A stretch of DNA of 64,000 bases from a bacterium (GTDB lineage: Bacteria > Electryoneota > Electryoneia > Electryoneales > Electryoneaceae): the NCBI GenBank assembly GCA_020444265.1, contig JAHLLH010000001.1:186001-250000 (forward strand), given 5' to 3'. Numbering within the stretch: position 1 is the stretch's first letter; every line of letters begins with the position of its first letter. The notes under the pieces are model-generated. The model searched no databases. It saw only the letters and a list, made by a program, of their open reading frames with translations, and was not told the DNA's origin. This document shows positions 7,149-17,094 of this stretch, in pieces. Made by a program: the position numbers and the translations under genes.

Positions 7149-9524
7149 ATGTTGTTCAACGAGCTACGTGTCGCCTTCCGTCAAATGAGGCGAAACCTTT
7201 CTTTCAGCCTGATTAATGTCTTCGGACTTTCTGTCGGCATTGCCGCGACCATCCTTATCGCACTTTACGCCGAACACCAGCTGACTTGGGATCAGTTTCA
7301 CCCCAAGTCGGATGATACCTACCTCCTGCTGAAAGAACGCCATCTCCCTGCTGGGACACAGGTATTGGATGACACGTGGGTGCCGATGGGCCCTGCGATT
7401 ACCGAGGATTACCCGGAAGTGAAGTCCTTTGTCCGGGTGTTCGAATCGGACGAGTGGTTGGAGCAGGCAGGTAGCCGCAGCTCAGTTCATGTTCACATTG
7501 TTGATCCTTCCTTCCTGGATGTCTTCCACTATCCGCTCGTCCTGGGGAATCCCGATGTCGCCCTTTCGACTCCGAACAGTATCGTCATCAGTGAGAGTTT
7601 TGCTGCGACCCATTTCGGCGACAGCAATCCCCTCGGCCAGGAATTGACCATTGACGGTGATGTTTATGAGGTGAAGGGTGTCTTGAAGGATGCTCCATCC
7701 AACAGCGTAATGCGGCCTGAGGTGCTTGTCCCCTTCGAAGCAGCCATCTCGCCGGATGATGAAGAGGGGAACAACGACTGGGGTAGCTCGTTCCTCTGGA
7801 CATTCCTCGAGCTTGAGGAGGGGACCGATTCGGATGCATTCGAGGCTCAGCTTCCGGCCTTTGTCGAGAAGATATTTGGGACGGAAGGGCCGAATGGGGT
7901 CAACAGCCTCTATATCCGGCTGCTTCCCCTTCCAGATGTACATAATTACTACGCAGAAGACCGTCAGCTCGCCTGGACACTGCTCGCAGTCGGCTTTGTC
8001 ATTCTGCTGATCGCGTCAATCAACTTTATGAACCTTTCGACGGCTGCCTCGCTGAAACGATCCCGCGAGGTGGGGGTGAGGAAGGTCCTTGGCGCAGTGC
8101 AACCTCAACTGATTCGTCAATTCCTGGTGGAAGCAGTCCTCACATCGTTGATTGCCCTGGTCTTTGCCATTGCATTGGTCGAAATCATTCGCCCGGTGAT
8201 GAACCGTGGCCTGGATCTTCACCTCGGTGCAGGTCTGCTGACTTCGTTCGTTTCTGTAGGGCTGCTAGTGAGCTTCGGGACGATGATCGGCCTGCTGGCG
8301 GGGCTTTATCCGGCATTTTACATGTCCGCGTTCCGCCCCCTGCGCACCATCAAAGGACAACTGGGACGTTCACCTTCCTCCGCACGGTTCCGGACTGTGC
8401 TGGTCGTCCTGCAATTTTCCCTCTCGATCACCCTGATCTCAGGGATGATGATTGTCTACAATCAGATCCAGTTCATGAAGACTCAGAACCTCAACTTCAA
8501 TGCGGATCAGGTGTTGGCGATTCGCTACGATATGGAGATTTTTGGGGATCGTGAGCAGGCGGTCTCAACCCTGACCACCACGCGTGATCGCATCCTCAAC
8601 CTTGCAGGCGTGCAATCGGCGAGTCTTTCCAGTCTTGTGCCCAGCGAGGGTGCCAATTCCAATGTCTTCGTCCGTCCTGAGGGGCGTGACCCGAAAGATC
8701 CCCTCCGTATGAAGATTGTCGCAGCCGATGAAGCATTTTTTGAGACGTACGGCATTGAGATGGTCGAAGGACGATCTTTCCGGCCGAATCCTTCCGAAGG
8801 CGATGCTGTGCTCATCCTGAATGAAACAGCGCGCAACAACATCGGCTGGAAGAGTGCGGCAGGCAAGATGGTGAACTCGATCGGGGAACGCGAGGTAATC
8901 GGTGTAGTCAAAGACTACCACTACACATCGCTCGATTCCGAAGTCCGTCCGATCATCCATATTTATCGCGGTGCCAACAGCGGATTTAATCGCTATTTGT
9001 CCGTCCGTCTTGGTGGGGCGGATATCCAAGCCACCATGCACCAGATCGAGGCGATCTGGCACGAAGTAGATCCGGCTGGAAGCTTTGACTACTTCTTCGT
9101 TGATGAGGCATTTGACCACCTCTATCGCGGGCAGGAACAAGTCGGTGTTGTGGCTGGCATTTTCGCGTTGATCGGTGTGGTCATTGCCAGTCTTGGCCTG
9201 CTCGGACTCGTCTCCTATGCCATCATCACACGGACTCGTGAAATCGGTGTGCGTAAAGTCCTTGGCGCGACTGCACCGCAGATCTTGGTACTGGTGTCAC
9301 GAGACCATCTGAAACCGGTGTTGATCGCCAACCTGATAGCCTGGCCATTGGCCTGGTATTTCGGGGTTCGCTGGCTTGAAAACTATCCGTACCAATTCGA
9401 TCTGTCGCCGTTCAGCCTGCTTCTGCCTTCGCTGGCGGCTCTGGCGATCGCTTTTGGAACCATATCCTTCCATGCCATTCGCGCATCACGGTCCAACCCG
9501 GCAGAAGCACTGCGGCATGAATGA
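7149..9524 (+). CDS. FtsX-fold ABC permease (MacB-like)
   Basis: 791 residues. The ATG at 7149 has a perfect GGAGG seven bases ahead. The protein has two FtsX modules: a first membrane segment (NVFGLSVGIAATILIALYA), a large periplasmic domain of about 230 residues, three membrane segments with the REVGVRKVLGA motif, then a second such unit ending with REIGVRKVLGA and four-helix organisation. This doubled layout, common in Bacteroidota-like phyla, contrasts with the single-unit MacB. It pairs with the ATPase at 6324 and the adaptor at 4953. Confidence 0.9.
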   Translation: MLFNELRVAFRQMRRNLSFSLINVFGLSVGIAATILIALYAEHQLTWDQFHPKSDDTYLLLKERHLPAGTQVLDDTWVPMGPAITEDYPEVKSFVRVFESDEWLEQAGSRSSVHVHIVDPSFLDVFHYPLVLGNPDVALSTPNSIVISESFAATHFGDSNPLGQELTIDGDVYEVKGVLKDAPSNSVMRPEVLVPFEAAISPDDEEGNNDWGSSFLWTFLELEEGTDSDAFEAQLPAFVEKIFGTEGPNGVNSLYIRLLPLPDVHNYYAEDRQLAWTLLAVGFVILLIASINFMNLSTAASLKRSREVGVRKVLGAVQPQLIRQFLVEAVLTSLIALVFAIALVEIIRPVMNRGLDLHLGAGLLTSFVSVGLLVSFGTMIGLLAGLYPAFYMSAFRPLRTIKGQLGRSPSSARFRTVLVVLQFSLSITLISGMMIVYNQIQFMKTQNLNFNADQVLAIRYDMEIFGDREQAVSTLTTTRDRILNLAGVQSASLSSLVPSEGANSNVFVRPEGRDPKDPLRMKIVAADEAFFETYGIEMVEGRSFRPNPSEGDAVLILNETARNNIGWKSAAGKMVNSIGEREVIGVVKDYHYTSLDSEVRPIIHIYRGANSGFNRYLSVRLGGADIQATMHQIEAIWHEVDPAGSFDYFFVDEAFDHLYRGQEQVGVVAGIFALIGVVIASLGLLGLVSYAIITRTREIGVRKVLGATAPQILVLVSRDHLKPVLIANLIAWPLAWYFGVRWLENYPYQFDLSPFSLLLPSLAALAIAFGTISFHAIRASRSNPAEALRHE

Positions 9525-9553
9525 GGAAACTTGACAGACGATAGAGGATAAAC

Positions 9554-9577
9554 CCCGGGTTTGAAGACCCGGGCCAC
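9554..9577. repeat. REP-like palindrome, CCCGGG type
   Basis: CCCGGGT and ACCCGGG are separated by six bases (TTGAAG) and flanked by GCCAC on the right; read on the minus strand it is GTGGCCCGGGT-CTTCAA-ACCCGGG. The element at 19018 has the same design. It lies in the gap between the first permease and the second ATPase. Confidence 0.55.
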
Positions 9578-9636
9578 ACATAGAAATGTACATGAGGCCG
9601 TCAGGCCAGGTAGCCCACGCTTTGCAGGAGTAGACC

Positions 9637-10329
9637 ATGATTGAGCTGCAAAACATCTTCAAGTATTACACGAACGGTTTTCTCAAAACCTACGTTTTAC
9701 AAGACCTTTCGCTCGATATCGAGGAAGGTGAATTCGTGTCGGTGATGGGTCCCTCCGGTGCTGGTAAATCGACCCTGCTGCACATTCTGGGCATGATCGA
9801 CACACCGAATGAGGGTGAGTATGTCTTCTTCGGCGAGCACGTGCACAAGATGAATGAACGCCGTCGCACCGAGATGCATCGCGAGCACATCGGCTTCGTT
9901 TTTCAGAGCTACCACCTGATTGATGACCTCACCGTCTACGAGAACCTTGAAACTCCGCTCCTCTATAAAAAGATCAAGGGCGGGGAGCGGAAAAGCCTGG
10001 TTAACGACATGCTGGACCGTTTTCAGATGGTCGCGAAGAAGGATCTCTTCCCATCCCAACTTTCCGGCGGGCAGCAGCAGCTAGTCGGTATCGCACGGGC
10101 GTTGATTACCAAGCCCAAAGTGATCCTGGCCGATGAGCCGACCGGCAACCTCAACAGTAAGCAGAGCGCGGAAATCATGGATTTGCTGAGCAAGCTGAAC
10201 GAGGAGGAGGGGACCACGATCATCCAGGTGACTCATTCCGAGACCAATGCTGAGTACGGATCGAGGATCATTGACCTGCTTGATGGACGAGTGGTACGAG
10301 AGGGACAGGAAGAGGTGACTGCGGGCTGA
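9637..10329 (+). CDS. ABC transporter ATP-binding protein, second of the operon
   Basis: 230 residues, paralogue of the ATPase at 6324. Walker [10 protein letters not shown] and Walker [12 protein letters not shown] are intact, and the switch His is in IQVTHS. Two changes are visible: the residues after the signature read [13 protein letters not shown] instead of the usual QQQRVAIAR, and the D-loop is NLNS rather than NLDS, which loses the Asp that crosses the dimer interface. These may alter coupling or suit a heterodimer. AGGAG lies upstream of the ATG. It presumably serves the permease at 10368. Confidence 0.9.
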   Translation: MIELQNIFKYYTNGFLKTYVLQDLSLDIEEGEFVSVMGPSGAGKSTLLHILGMIDTPNEGEYVFFGEHVHKMNERRRTEMHREHIGFVFQSYHLIDDLTVYENLETPLLYKKIKGGERKSLVNDMLDRFQMVAKKDLFPSQLSGGQQQLVGIARALITKPKVILADEPTGNLNSKQSAEIMDLLSKLNEEEGTTIIQVTHSETNAEYGSRIIDLLDGRVVREGQEEVTAG

Positions 10330-10367
10330 GCAGGCGGGGAGCTCACGGCGAAAGAACGAGGTTTTAC

Positions 10368-12788
10368 ATGCTGAAAAACTATATCCGAACGGCGATTCGA
10401 GCGCTGATCCGTCAGCGAGTTTACTCCGCGATTAACCTGATCGGGTTGGCGGTGTCAATGGCGGTGGTGATGCTGGTTATCCTCTTCATTAAGCAAGAGA
10501 TGACCTATGATCATTTCCACCAGAACATTGCGTCGATCTACCAGGTCAACCATCACGAATCCCCGGATCATCGTGACCCCTTCGGCTCGTCGTCCACTCC
10601 GCTTGGATTAGCCCCATCATTGAAAGCTGTTTATCCTGACGTGATTGCATCATCTCGATTCATGAACAACCCAACTGTATTGACGATTGGGGAAGAGTCG
10701 ATACTTCAGGACGTCCAGTACGTTGATCCTGACTTTTTCCAGATGTTCAGCTTTCCAACCGTCCGAGGCACCTCGGCAGGTTTTGACAGGGATCCGACTT
10801 CCCTCGCGTTAACGGAATCAATGGCGGATCGTCTCTTCGGTACGACGGATGTAATCGGGAAAACGCTCACCCTCTCCATCGCCAGTCTCGAAAAGGAGAT
10901 GATGGTTCGTGCGCTACTTGCTGATCCGCCTGAAGCATCCAGCCTGCAAATCGCCGTTGTGGCACCCTTTGAACTGGTCTACGAAGTCCTCCCACGCGAG
11001 TATGACGACTATTGGCAGTCCATTTACACTCAATCTTTCGTACAACTCGCTTCAGGTGTTCCGATCTCCACCGTTGAAGCAAAAATGCAGGAATTTTACG
11101 ATGTGCACAATTTTGACGAACGCTTCGGCAAGGGAGTCGTGCATTTCTCCTTCCTGCCGCTGAGTAAGGTGCATCTCTATCCGACCTTTGCCGATGGTCC
11201 GCTGAAAACCAGCAACCCGATGTACAGCCTGCTGCTCGGGATGATCGCGCTGTTCCTCCTGATTGTCGCAGTGGTGAACTACACGACACTCGCAATTGGG
11301 CGGTCGGTCAGCAGGGTTCGTGAAGTCGGTGTCCGGAAGGTACTGGGGGCGCATGCTGGACAAGTTCGGCGGCAATTCCTCGCAGAATCGGTTCTGTTGA
11401 CCCTCTTCGCACTGCCCGTTGCAGTCGTCCTCGCAGAAATACTGCTACCACAGTTCAACCAATTCGTGCACCGCGACCTTCAGCTCGGTTTCGATCCGTT
11501 ACTGCTCGGTCTGCTAGCCTTGCTGGTGGCCATTATCGGGGTGGTTTCAGGTGGGTATCCCGCACTTGTGATGGCCCGCTTGCGACCCTCACAGGTTCTC
11601 AAGGGACATGCCGGCTTGCGCAGCCGTACCCTGCTAATGAAGAGTCTTGTTGTCTTGCAGTTCACCTGTGCGGTCGTCCTGCTGATCGGTACGCTGCTGA
11701 TTGGACGGCAGTTGTCTTACCTGTTAACCACCGATCTCGGTTTCCGCGGCGATCAAGTGGTGTCAATCTTCCTCCCCGATGTTTCTGACGAGTCAATGGG
11801 AGATTTTGTCGACCGTTTCCAGGCAAGGTTGCAACAGGAACCGCTTATTCTTTCCACCAGTTGGTCCTCCAATGCTTTCGGCCTGCCCTGGGCAGAATTC
11901 GGCTACTTCGATAAAACGGACAATTACCAGCAGATGCGTGTCAACATGGTGTCCGACTCGTATATCAACACCATGGGCATGGAGATTGTCGAGGGACGAG
12001 GATTTGCCCCGGACCGCCCCTCCGATAAAAGCGAAGCGGTGGTGGTCAACGAGGCATTTGTGCAGAAGCAGGGATGGGACCAGCCTATCGGTAAGTCCCT
12101 GCCCGGTTCGTTTGGAACGCATGAAATTATTGGTGTGGTGAAAAACTTCAACTTTGCCTCCCTGCACAATAAAGTTGAGCCGTTGATGCTCCTTCAATCG
12201 ACGACAAACTTCCGTGAGGGAGTTTCGGATGTAGACAACTTCCGTGGAATTCCGTCCTATCTCCAGATTCGCTTATCTGCTCAGGATATCCCGGTCGCAC
12301 TCGATCGAGTGAAGGCCTCCTGGTCGGAAATTACGAAGGATCAGGCATTTCACTATGTATTCATTGATGACATCATCGCCAGCCAGTATGAGGATGAACG
12401 AGCCTTTCACCGGGTGATTGTTGCCTCGACTCTGCTGACCCTCTTTGTCGCTGCGCTCGGCCTGTTTGGGCTGTCGTCCCTGATTGTAGAGCAGCGTAGC
12501 AAGGAAATTGGGGTGCGTAAGGTACTGGGCGCATCGGTGCCGGACATCCTGACCCTGCTTTCCCGTGAGTTTGGCATCCTGGTGCTGATTGCAAATGTGA
12601 TTGCATGGCCGTTGTCCTGGTTCGCCATTTCAAAGTGGCTTGGTACTTTTGCCTTCCATGCCGGGATACAACCACTGCTGTTCCTCGCGGTTGCTATAGG
12701 GATGATTCTGTTCACTGCCTTGACCGTAACATTGCAAGCCTGGCGGACTGCAAACCGAAACCCGGTGACAACACTGCGGTACGAGTAG
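10368..12788 (+). CDS. FtsX-fold ABC permease, second of the operon
   Basis: 806 residues with the same double FtsX architecture as the permease at 7149: N-terminal membrane helix (AINLIGLAVSMAVVMLVILF), periplasmic domain, three helices around SRVREVGVRKVLGAH, then a second periplasmic domain and helices around SKEIGVRKVLGAS. The sequences have diverged well, so this is an old duplication of an ATPase-permease pair. A GAGGT site precedes the ATG. The two pairs could form separate exporters sharing one adaptor, or a mixed complex. Confidence 0.9.
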   Translation: MLKNYIRTAIRALIRQRVYSAINLIGLAVSMAVVMLVILFIKQEMTYDHFHQNIASIYQVNHHESPDHRDPFGSSSTPLGLAPSLKAVYPDVIASSRFMNNPTVLTIGEESILQDVQYVDPDFFQMFSFPTVRGTSAGFDRDPTSLALTESMADRLFGTTDVIGKTLTLSIASLEKEMMVRALLADPPEASSLQIAVVAPFELVYEVLPREYDDYWQSIYTQSFVQLASGVPISTVEAKMQEFYDVHNFDERFGKGVVHFSFLPLSKVHLYPTFADGPLKTSNPMYSLLLGMIALFLLIVAVVNYTTLAIGRSVSRVREVGVRKVLGAHAGQVRRQFLAESVLLTLFALPVAVVLAEILLPQFNQFVHRDLQLGFDPLLLGLLALLVAIIGVVSGGYPALVMARLRPSQVLKGHAGLRSRTLLMKSLVVLQFTCAVVLLIGTLLIGRQLSYLLTTDLGFRGDQVVSIFLPDVSDESMGDFVDRFQARLQQEPLILSTSWSSNAFGLPWAEFGYFDKTDNYQQMRVNMVSDSYINTMGMEIVEGRGFAPDRPSDKSEAVVVNEAFVQKQGWDQPIGKSLPGSFGTHEIIGVVKNFNFASLHNKVEPLMLLQSTTNFREGVSDVDNFRGIPSYLQIRLSAQDIPVALDRVKASWSEITKDQAFHYVFIDDIIASQYEDERAFHRVIVASTLLTLFVAALGLFGLSSLIVEQRSKEIGVRKVLGASVPDILTLLSREFGILVLIANVIAWPLSWFAISKWLGTFAFHAGIQPLLFLAVAIGMILFTALTVTLQAWRTANRNPVTTLRYE

Positions 12789-12858
12789 ACAATGTGTTTC
12801 TGGTGGGGGACGACTGACGTGCCGACCTCCTGACCCTCTTTGATCTTCCGGAGGAGAT

Positions 12859-14241
12859 GTGCTGAACGAAAAAATCGGCAAAGTGCTTGTGGTGGATGAC
12901 GATGAGGATATCCTCACCGCCTTGCGTTTGCTGTTGAAGCCTCATGTCGAGTTTGTCCATACAGAACGTAACCCGGACAACATTCCGGCACGAATGCGTG
13001 AGGTCGATTACCAGGTGATTCTGCTGGATATGAATTTCAGCAAAGATGCTACAACGGGCAAGGAAGGGTTTACCTGGCTGGACCGGATCCTCAGCATTGA
13101 TCCTTCAGCGGTAGTTATCCTGATTACTGCCTATGGTGATATCGATACCGCGGTCAGAGCGATCAAGGAAGGGGCGATTGATTTCGTTCTCAAACCCTGG
13201 CAGAACGAAAAGCTGTTGGCGACCGTCAATGCTGCGCTTCGTTTGCATGCCAGCCGTGCTGAAGTCGCTCAGCTAAAGGATCGCCAAAAGGTTCTCAGCG
13301 CGGACCTGGAACAGAATTTCCAGGAGATCATCGGCCATTCAGAACCGATGAAACGAGTTTTTGAAACGATCGAAAAGGTCGCCAAGACAGATGCCAACGT
13401 CCTTATTCTCGGTGAAAATGGCACAGGGAAAGAGTTGATTGCTCGCGCGATCCATCGGAACAGCCTGCGATCCAACGAGGTTTTCATCAGTGTGGACATG
13501 GGCGCGATCAGCGATTCCATTTTCGAAAGCGAGATGTTCGGTCATGTAAGGGGGGCCTATACGGATGCCAAGTCGGATCGCCCGGGACGGTTTGAAATTG
13601 CATCGAAAGGAAGCCTCTTCCTCGATGAAATCGGTAACCTTTCGATGGCGGTTCAAGCCAAACTGTTGACCACCCTCGAGACTCGTAGGGTGATCCGGAT
13701 GGGGTCGAACCAGCCACGCAACTTCGATATCCGTCTGATCTGCGCGACCAATATGAGTATCCACGAGATGGTCGCAAAACGTGAATTCCGCCAGGACCTG
13801 CTCTATCGCATTAATACTGTAGAAATCCAGCTCCCACCACTTCGCGACCGCCGTGAAGACATCCCGCTGCTTGTCCAGTACTACCTCGACCACTATACGA
13901 AGAAGTATAAAAAGGGCGGCCTCTCTGTTGGGCAGGGCGCACTGCGCAAGCTGGAACGGTACAATTGGCCCGGTAATGTGCGTGAGCTGAAGCATGCCCT
14001 GGAACGAGCGGTGATCATGACCGAGAGCAAGGTGCTACAGCCTGGAGATTTCTTCTTCTCGATGCATGAGGAGGGGGGAAGCGAAGGGATCGAACTCGAT
14101 TCCTTCAACCTGGAAGAGGTGGAGCGTTCAGTGATCCTCAAGGCCATTCGCAAGCATACGGGTAACATTTCACGTGCGGCAGATGAACTCGGCCTGACAC
14201 GTACCTCGCTTTACCGGCGGATCGAAAAGTATGGCCTATAA
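12859..14241 (+). CDS. Sigma-54-dependent response regulator, NtrC family
   Basis: 460 residues from a GTG at 12859 with GGAGGAGAT before it. The receiver domain has the acidic pocket D13-D15 and phosphoacceptor Asp57 (LLDMN). The AAA+ domain has Walker A GENGTGKE (from about 185), and the sigma-54 contact loop reads GAYTDA (232-237) in place of GAFTGA. A Fis-type helix-turn-helix ends the protein (GNISRAADELGLTRTSLYRR). The loop change keeps the aromatic and Thr that touch sigma-54 and is of a type I recall from related phyla, so activity is likely. It probably activates the promoter at 4895, giving an autoregulated operon. Confidence 0.9.
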   Translation: MLNEKIGKVLVVDDDEDILTALRLLLKPHVEFVHTERNPDNIPARMREVDYQVILLDMNFSKDATTGKEGFTWLDRILSIDPSAVVILITAYGDIDTAVRAIKEGAIDFVLKPWQNEKLLATVNAALRLHASRAEVAQLKDRQKVLSADLEQNFQEIIGHSEPMKRVFETIEKVAKTDANVLILGENGTGKELIARAIHRNSLRSNEVFISVDMGAISDSIFESEMFGHVRGAYTDAKSDRPGRFEIASKGSLFLDEIGNLSMAVQAKLLTTLETRRVIRMGSNQPRNFDIRLICATNMSIHEMVAKREFRQDLLYRINTVEIQLPPLRDRREDIPLLVQYYLDHYTKKYKKGGLSVGQGALRKLERYNWPGNVRELKHALERAVIMTESKVLQPGDFFFSMHEEGGSEGIELDSFNLEEVERSVILKAIRKHTGNISRAADELGLTRTSLYRRIEKYGL

Positions 14242-15571
14242 CCGTTTTCGTATCGGGGTCGTCCTCAGGGTTGGGGTGATTGTCTCGACCCTCTTTCTGA
14301 TCCTGGTCCTTTACCAGAACACCGATTACCTGATGACGATCGGGATTCTGGCCCTGATCGCGATCTACCAGGTTTTCTCACTGGTTCGCTTTGTTGAACG
14401 GACGGAACGGGACTTGACCCGGTTCCTGCAAGCGATTCAGTATGAGGACTTTTTCGAAACCTTTGGGACGAGGGCTGGACCGAGTGCGAAACGGTTGCAT
14501 GCGGAATTCACACGCATTATGCAGGATTTTCGCAACGTACGTTCGCAGCGTGAAGAACAGTTCCTCTACCTGCAAACCATCTTGCAGCACATCGGGATTG
14601 TTTTACTCTCCTATGATCAGGAGGGCGAAATTGAGCTGGTCAACCCGGCAGCACGTCGTCTCTTCAAAGTGAACCGGATCAAACACATCCGTCATTTGGA
14701 GCGTTTCAGTCCGGCATTGGTGAAGGCCTTGCAGTCCATCCAGCCGGGGGAAAAGAAGACCGTCCGGGTGACCGACGAGAACGAACTTCTACTCTTGTCG
14801 GTTCATGCCACCGAGTTTCATCGTGGAACACGCCGACTGACGCTAGCGACCATCCAGAACATCCGGAGCGAACTGGAAGAGAAAGAGCTGGAAGCTTGGC
14901 AGAACCTGATTCGTGTTCTGACCCATGAGATTCGTAACTCGATCACCCCGATCACCTCACTGGCCAGTACGACCGTGGATCTTCTCGCACAAGTCCATCC
15001 GGCAACAGATGAGGATCGAGAACAGATTGAGGATGTCAACCTTGCGATCGGCACAATCCAAAATCGTGGCAAAGGGCTGCTCAATTTTGTCGAAGCCTTC
15101 CGCAGCCTTTACAAGGTGCCGAAACCGAATTTCACTCAGCTCTCTGTTCAGGACTTCTTCCAGCATCTCCAAACGTTTTTCGATGTTTCGATGGAACAGC
15201 GCTCGATTTGCTTGAGCTTCGAGTGTAGCCCGGATACCTTGCAGGTAACCGTGGATCCCGATCTGATCGAACAGGTCCTGATTAATCTGATTACCAATGC
15301 GATGCAGGCACTTGACGGGATGGAGGGGGGACGGATCGAGGTGAGTGCCAACATCGACACGCGAGGCCGGGCACGCATCCAGGTGGTGGATAATGGTCCA
15401 GGGATTCCAGAAGAGGAGATTGACCGGGTCTTCATCCCGTTCTATACGACAAAATCGGATGGGACCGGCATTGGACTTAGTCTCTCGAGGCAGATATTGC
15501 GCTTGCACAAAGGATCGATCAGCGTCCATTCGATACCAAGTGAGCGGACTGTGTTTACGCTGAACTTCTGA
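14231..15571 (+). CDS. Sensor histidine kinase partner of the NtrC-type regulator
   Basis: 446 residues; the start overlaps the end of the regulator gene by 11 bases, showing translational coupling. Two membrane helices (about residues 9-50) flank almost no periplasmic loop, so the signal is probably sensed in the membrane. A PAS-like segment follows (about 110-200), then the phosphorylation box with His232 (LTHEIRNSITPI), N box LINLITNAMQAL, and G boxes VVDNGPGIP and GTGIGLSLS. It should phosphorylate Asp57 of the regulator at 12859. It is the last gene of the operon. Confidence 0.92.
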   Translation: MAYNRFRIGVVLRVGVIVSTLFLILVLYQNTDYLMTIGILALIAIYQVFSLVRFVERTERDLTRFLQAIQYEDFFETFGTRAGPSAKRLHAEFTRIMQDFRNVRSQREEQFLYLQTILQHIGIVLLSYDQEGEIELVNPAARRLFKVNRIKHIRHLERFSPALVKALQSIQPGEKKTVRVTDENELLLLSVHATEFHRGTRRLTLATIQNIRSELEEKELEAWQNLIRVLTHEIRNSITPITSLASTTVDLLAQVHPATDEDREQIEDVNLAIGTIQNRGKGLLNFVEAFRSLYKVPKPNFTQLSVQDFFQHLQTFFDVSMEQRSICLSFECSPDTLQVTVDPDLIEQVLINLITNAMQALDGMEGGRIEVSANIDTRGRARIQVVDNGPGIPEEEIDRVFIPFYTTKSDGTGIGLSLSRQILRLHKGSISVHSIPSERTVFTLNF

Positions 15572-15581
15572 CCGTATCTGC

Positions 15582-15597
15582 TGTACGGATTCGTACA
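15582..15597. promoter_or_regulatory. Perfect 16-bp palindrome, possible regulator site
   Basis: TGTACG-GATT-CGTACA lies ten bases after the kinase stop codon. Its half site CGTACA is the one repeated upstream of the operon at 4813 and 4835, so it may be a further binding site of the NtrC-type regulator, acting on the small gene at 15837. Confidence 0.35.
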
Positions 15598-15836
15598 AGA
15601 GCTGTTGCAAAACCGAACGGCGATTCGGATTGTATAAGTTGTAAGATGTTGTTTTTCCGATGCCAGAAAAAGAGGCACGGAGTTGGTAGTAGCTCGGGTG
15701 GGCTACCTGCTCATTCGCGCAGGAGGGCGGTGGTGTCTGGATTCGGCTCCGACCCGTCGTTGTGGGCACCGCCGCCCGTTTTTCTCTCGTGGGAGCAGGC
15801 TGTACAGTTCCATTTGGAACCCTGCGGGGAGGCGTT

Positions 15837-16112
15837 ATGGCGATTACCATACAATTGCCGATCATGGATGCGAAGGATACCGTTGAAATTGAGGTAAGGG
15901 TCAACGGGAAACGTCGCACCTACAAGTACCGAGTTGAGTTGCTCGACTGGGACGACTGCGAGGAACCGCCGGAGATCCGGATTCAATGTATCCGGGACAA
16001 GATAGACTCCGTAGGTGAGGACTGGCAGCTTGTCTCCATCGGTGCGCCCAACGAGCACAACGTTCCTATCATGTTCCGTCACAGGGACGATAAGGCACCT
16101 TCCGACAATTGA
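15837..16112 (+). CDS. Small hypothetical protein
   Basis: 91 residues. The ATG at 15837 has GGGGAGG four bases upstream, so the longer open frame before it is not used. The sequence starts with amphipathic strands (MAITIQLPIMDAKDTVEIEV), then charged residues, a Cys (WDDC) and a C-terminal basic segment. No signal peptide or membrane helix. I do not recognise the family. It is separated from the efflux operon by 265 bases that hold the palindrome at 15582, and ends in a bidirectional terminator. Confidence 0.7.
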   Translation: MAITIQLPIMDAKDTVEIEVRVNGKRRTYKYRVELLDWDDCEEPPEIRIQCIRDKIDSVGEDWQLVSIGAPNEHNVPIMFRHRDDKAPSDN

Positions 16113-16161
16113 ATAGATTGGAAGGCTTGCCTGCGGACGATTCCCACGCACTGCAAGCATA

Positions 16162-16190
16162 AAAAACGACCGGGAATCCCGGTCGTTTTT
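16162..16190. terminator. Bidirectional terminator
   Basis: AAAAACGACCGGGA and TCCCGGTCGTTTTT form a 14-bp stem with T runs on both strands. It separates the convergent genes ending at 16112 and 16210. Confidence 0.88.
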
Positions 16191-16209
16191 GCTCGCAGGC
16201 CGTCAGGCC

Positions 16210-16863
16210 CTATTTCATGTAAACACTTTTGTAGAGCTCGCGAAGTTGCTCACGGTTCTGGTGAACCTTAAAGAACTTTTTCGCAAAGATTTTGAGCTCG
16301 CGGTCTATGCCGTGCTCAAGGCTCAATTTCAGCTTACGGCGGTTCCCCATGTTCATGTATTTGCTATGATAAACAAGGGGGTCCAGTTCCGTGCCGGCAA
16401 GCAGGGTAACTTCATACCAGATTGGCATGTTACCGGGGCCGAGTTTGGTGATGTCGATGATAAACTCTAGCGTGCCAACCTGCTCTTCAGTTGCATTTTC
16501 CGACAACGTACGGAAACGCTCGTTTTCTTCGAGCAGCTCGTAATTGTCGAGGTTGATGTATTCGCATGCGGGACGATAATGTTCATCGTACCGTTCACCC
16601 ATGTGAAAGCGGTAGAAATGTGGGTTGATCCCTAGTCCGCTTGTATCACCCTCGAAGGTCACTTTCATGTGACCGAAGAAGGCCACCGGCAGGAGGTCTT
16701 CCGAATACTGCTCGTAATCGTAGTAGTTCCAGATCTTCTCGGTGACATCTGTCATCATGAAGATCTTCTCGATCGTCTCCTCGTCCTGCGTCCAGACGAT
16801 CAGGAATATCAGGAGGATAAAACCAAGGACAAAGTAACCGATCTGCTTGAGCGCCTTTTTCAC
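16210..16863 (-). CDS. Hypothetical protein with one N-terminal membrane anchor
   Basis: 217 residues from a GTG with GAGGG upstream. A single hydrophobic helix (YFVLGFILLIFLIVW, about residues 10-24) is followed by a soluble, charged domain of about 190 residues rich in Tyr and Glu, ending in basic helices. The topology suggests a membrane-tethered protein with the bulk outside the cytoplasm. No family was recognised. Monocistronic and divergent from the subtilase gene. Confidence 0.75.
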   Translation of the reverse strand: MKKALKQIGYFVLGFILLIFLIVWTQDEETIEKIFMMTDVTEKIWNYYDYEQYSEDLLPVAFFGHMKVTFEGDTSGLGINPHFYRFHMGERYDEHYRPACEYINLDNYELLEENERFRTLSENATEEQVGTLEFIIDITKLGPGNMPIWYEVTLLAGTELDPLVYHSKYMNMGNRRKLKLSLEHGIDRELKIFAKKFFKVHQNREQLRELYKSVYMK

Positions 16864-17094
16864 GTATCCCTCGTGCGATGGAATTCAGCCAATAGAGGTC
16901 GCAACGGCGGTCAATATACACTCGCTTTATCGCGATTGCGTACCCCTCGAGCACCTGAACAGCGGGGATGAATCAAAGCGTCGCACTGCTCCAACCATCT
17001 GCGGGAGTTTGGCTGAGTAACGTTGCATCACAATGAGGGGTCGTATCTTTGAACCAAAGAACGGAGCCACGTAAAGATAGCTGAAGGATGAGCA

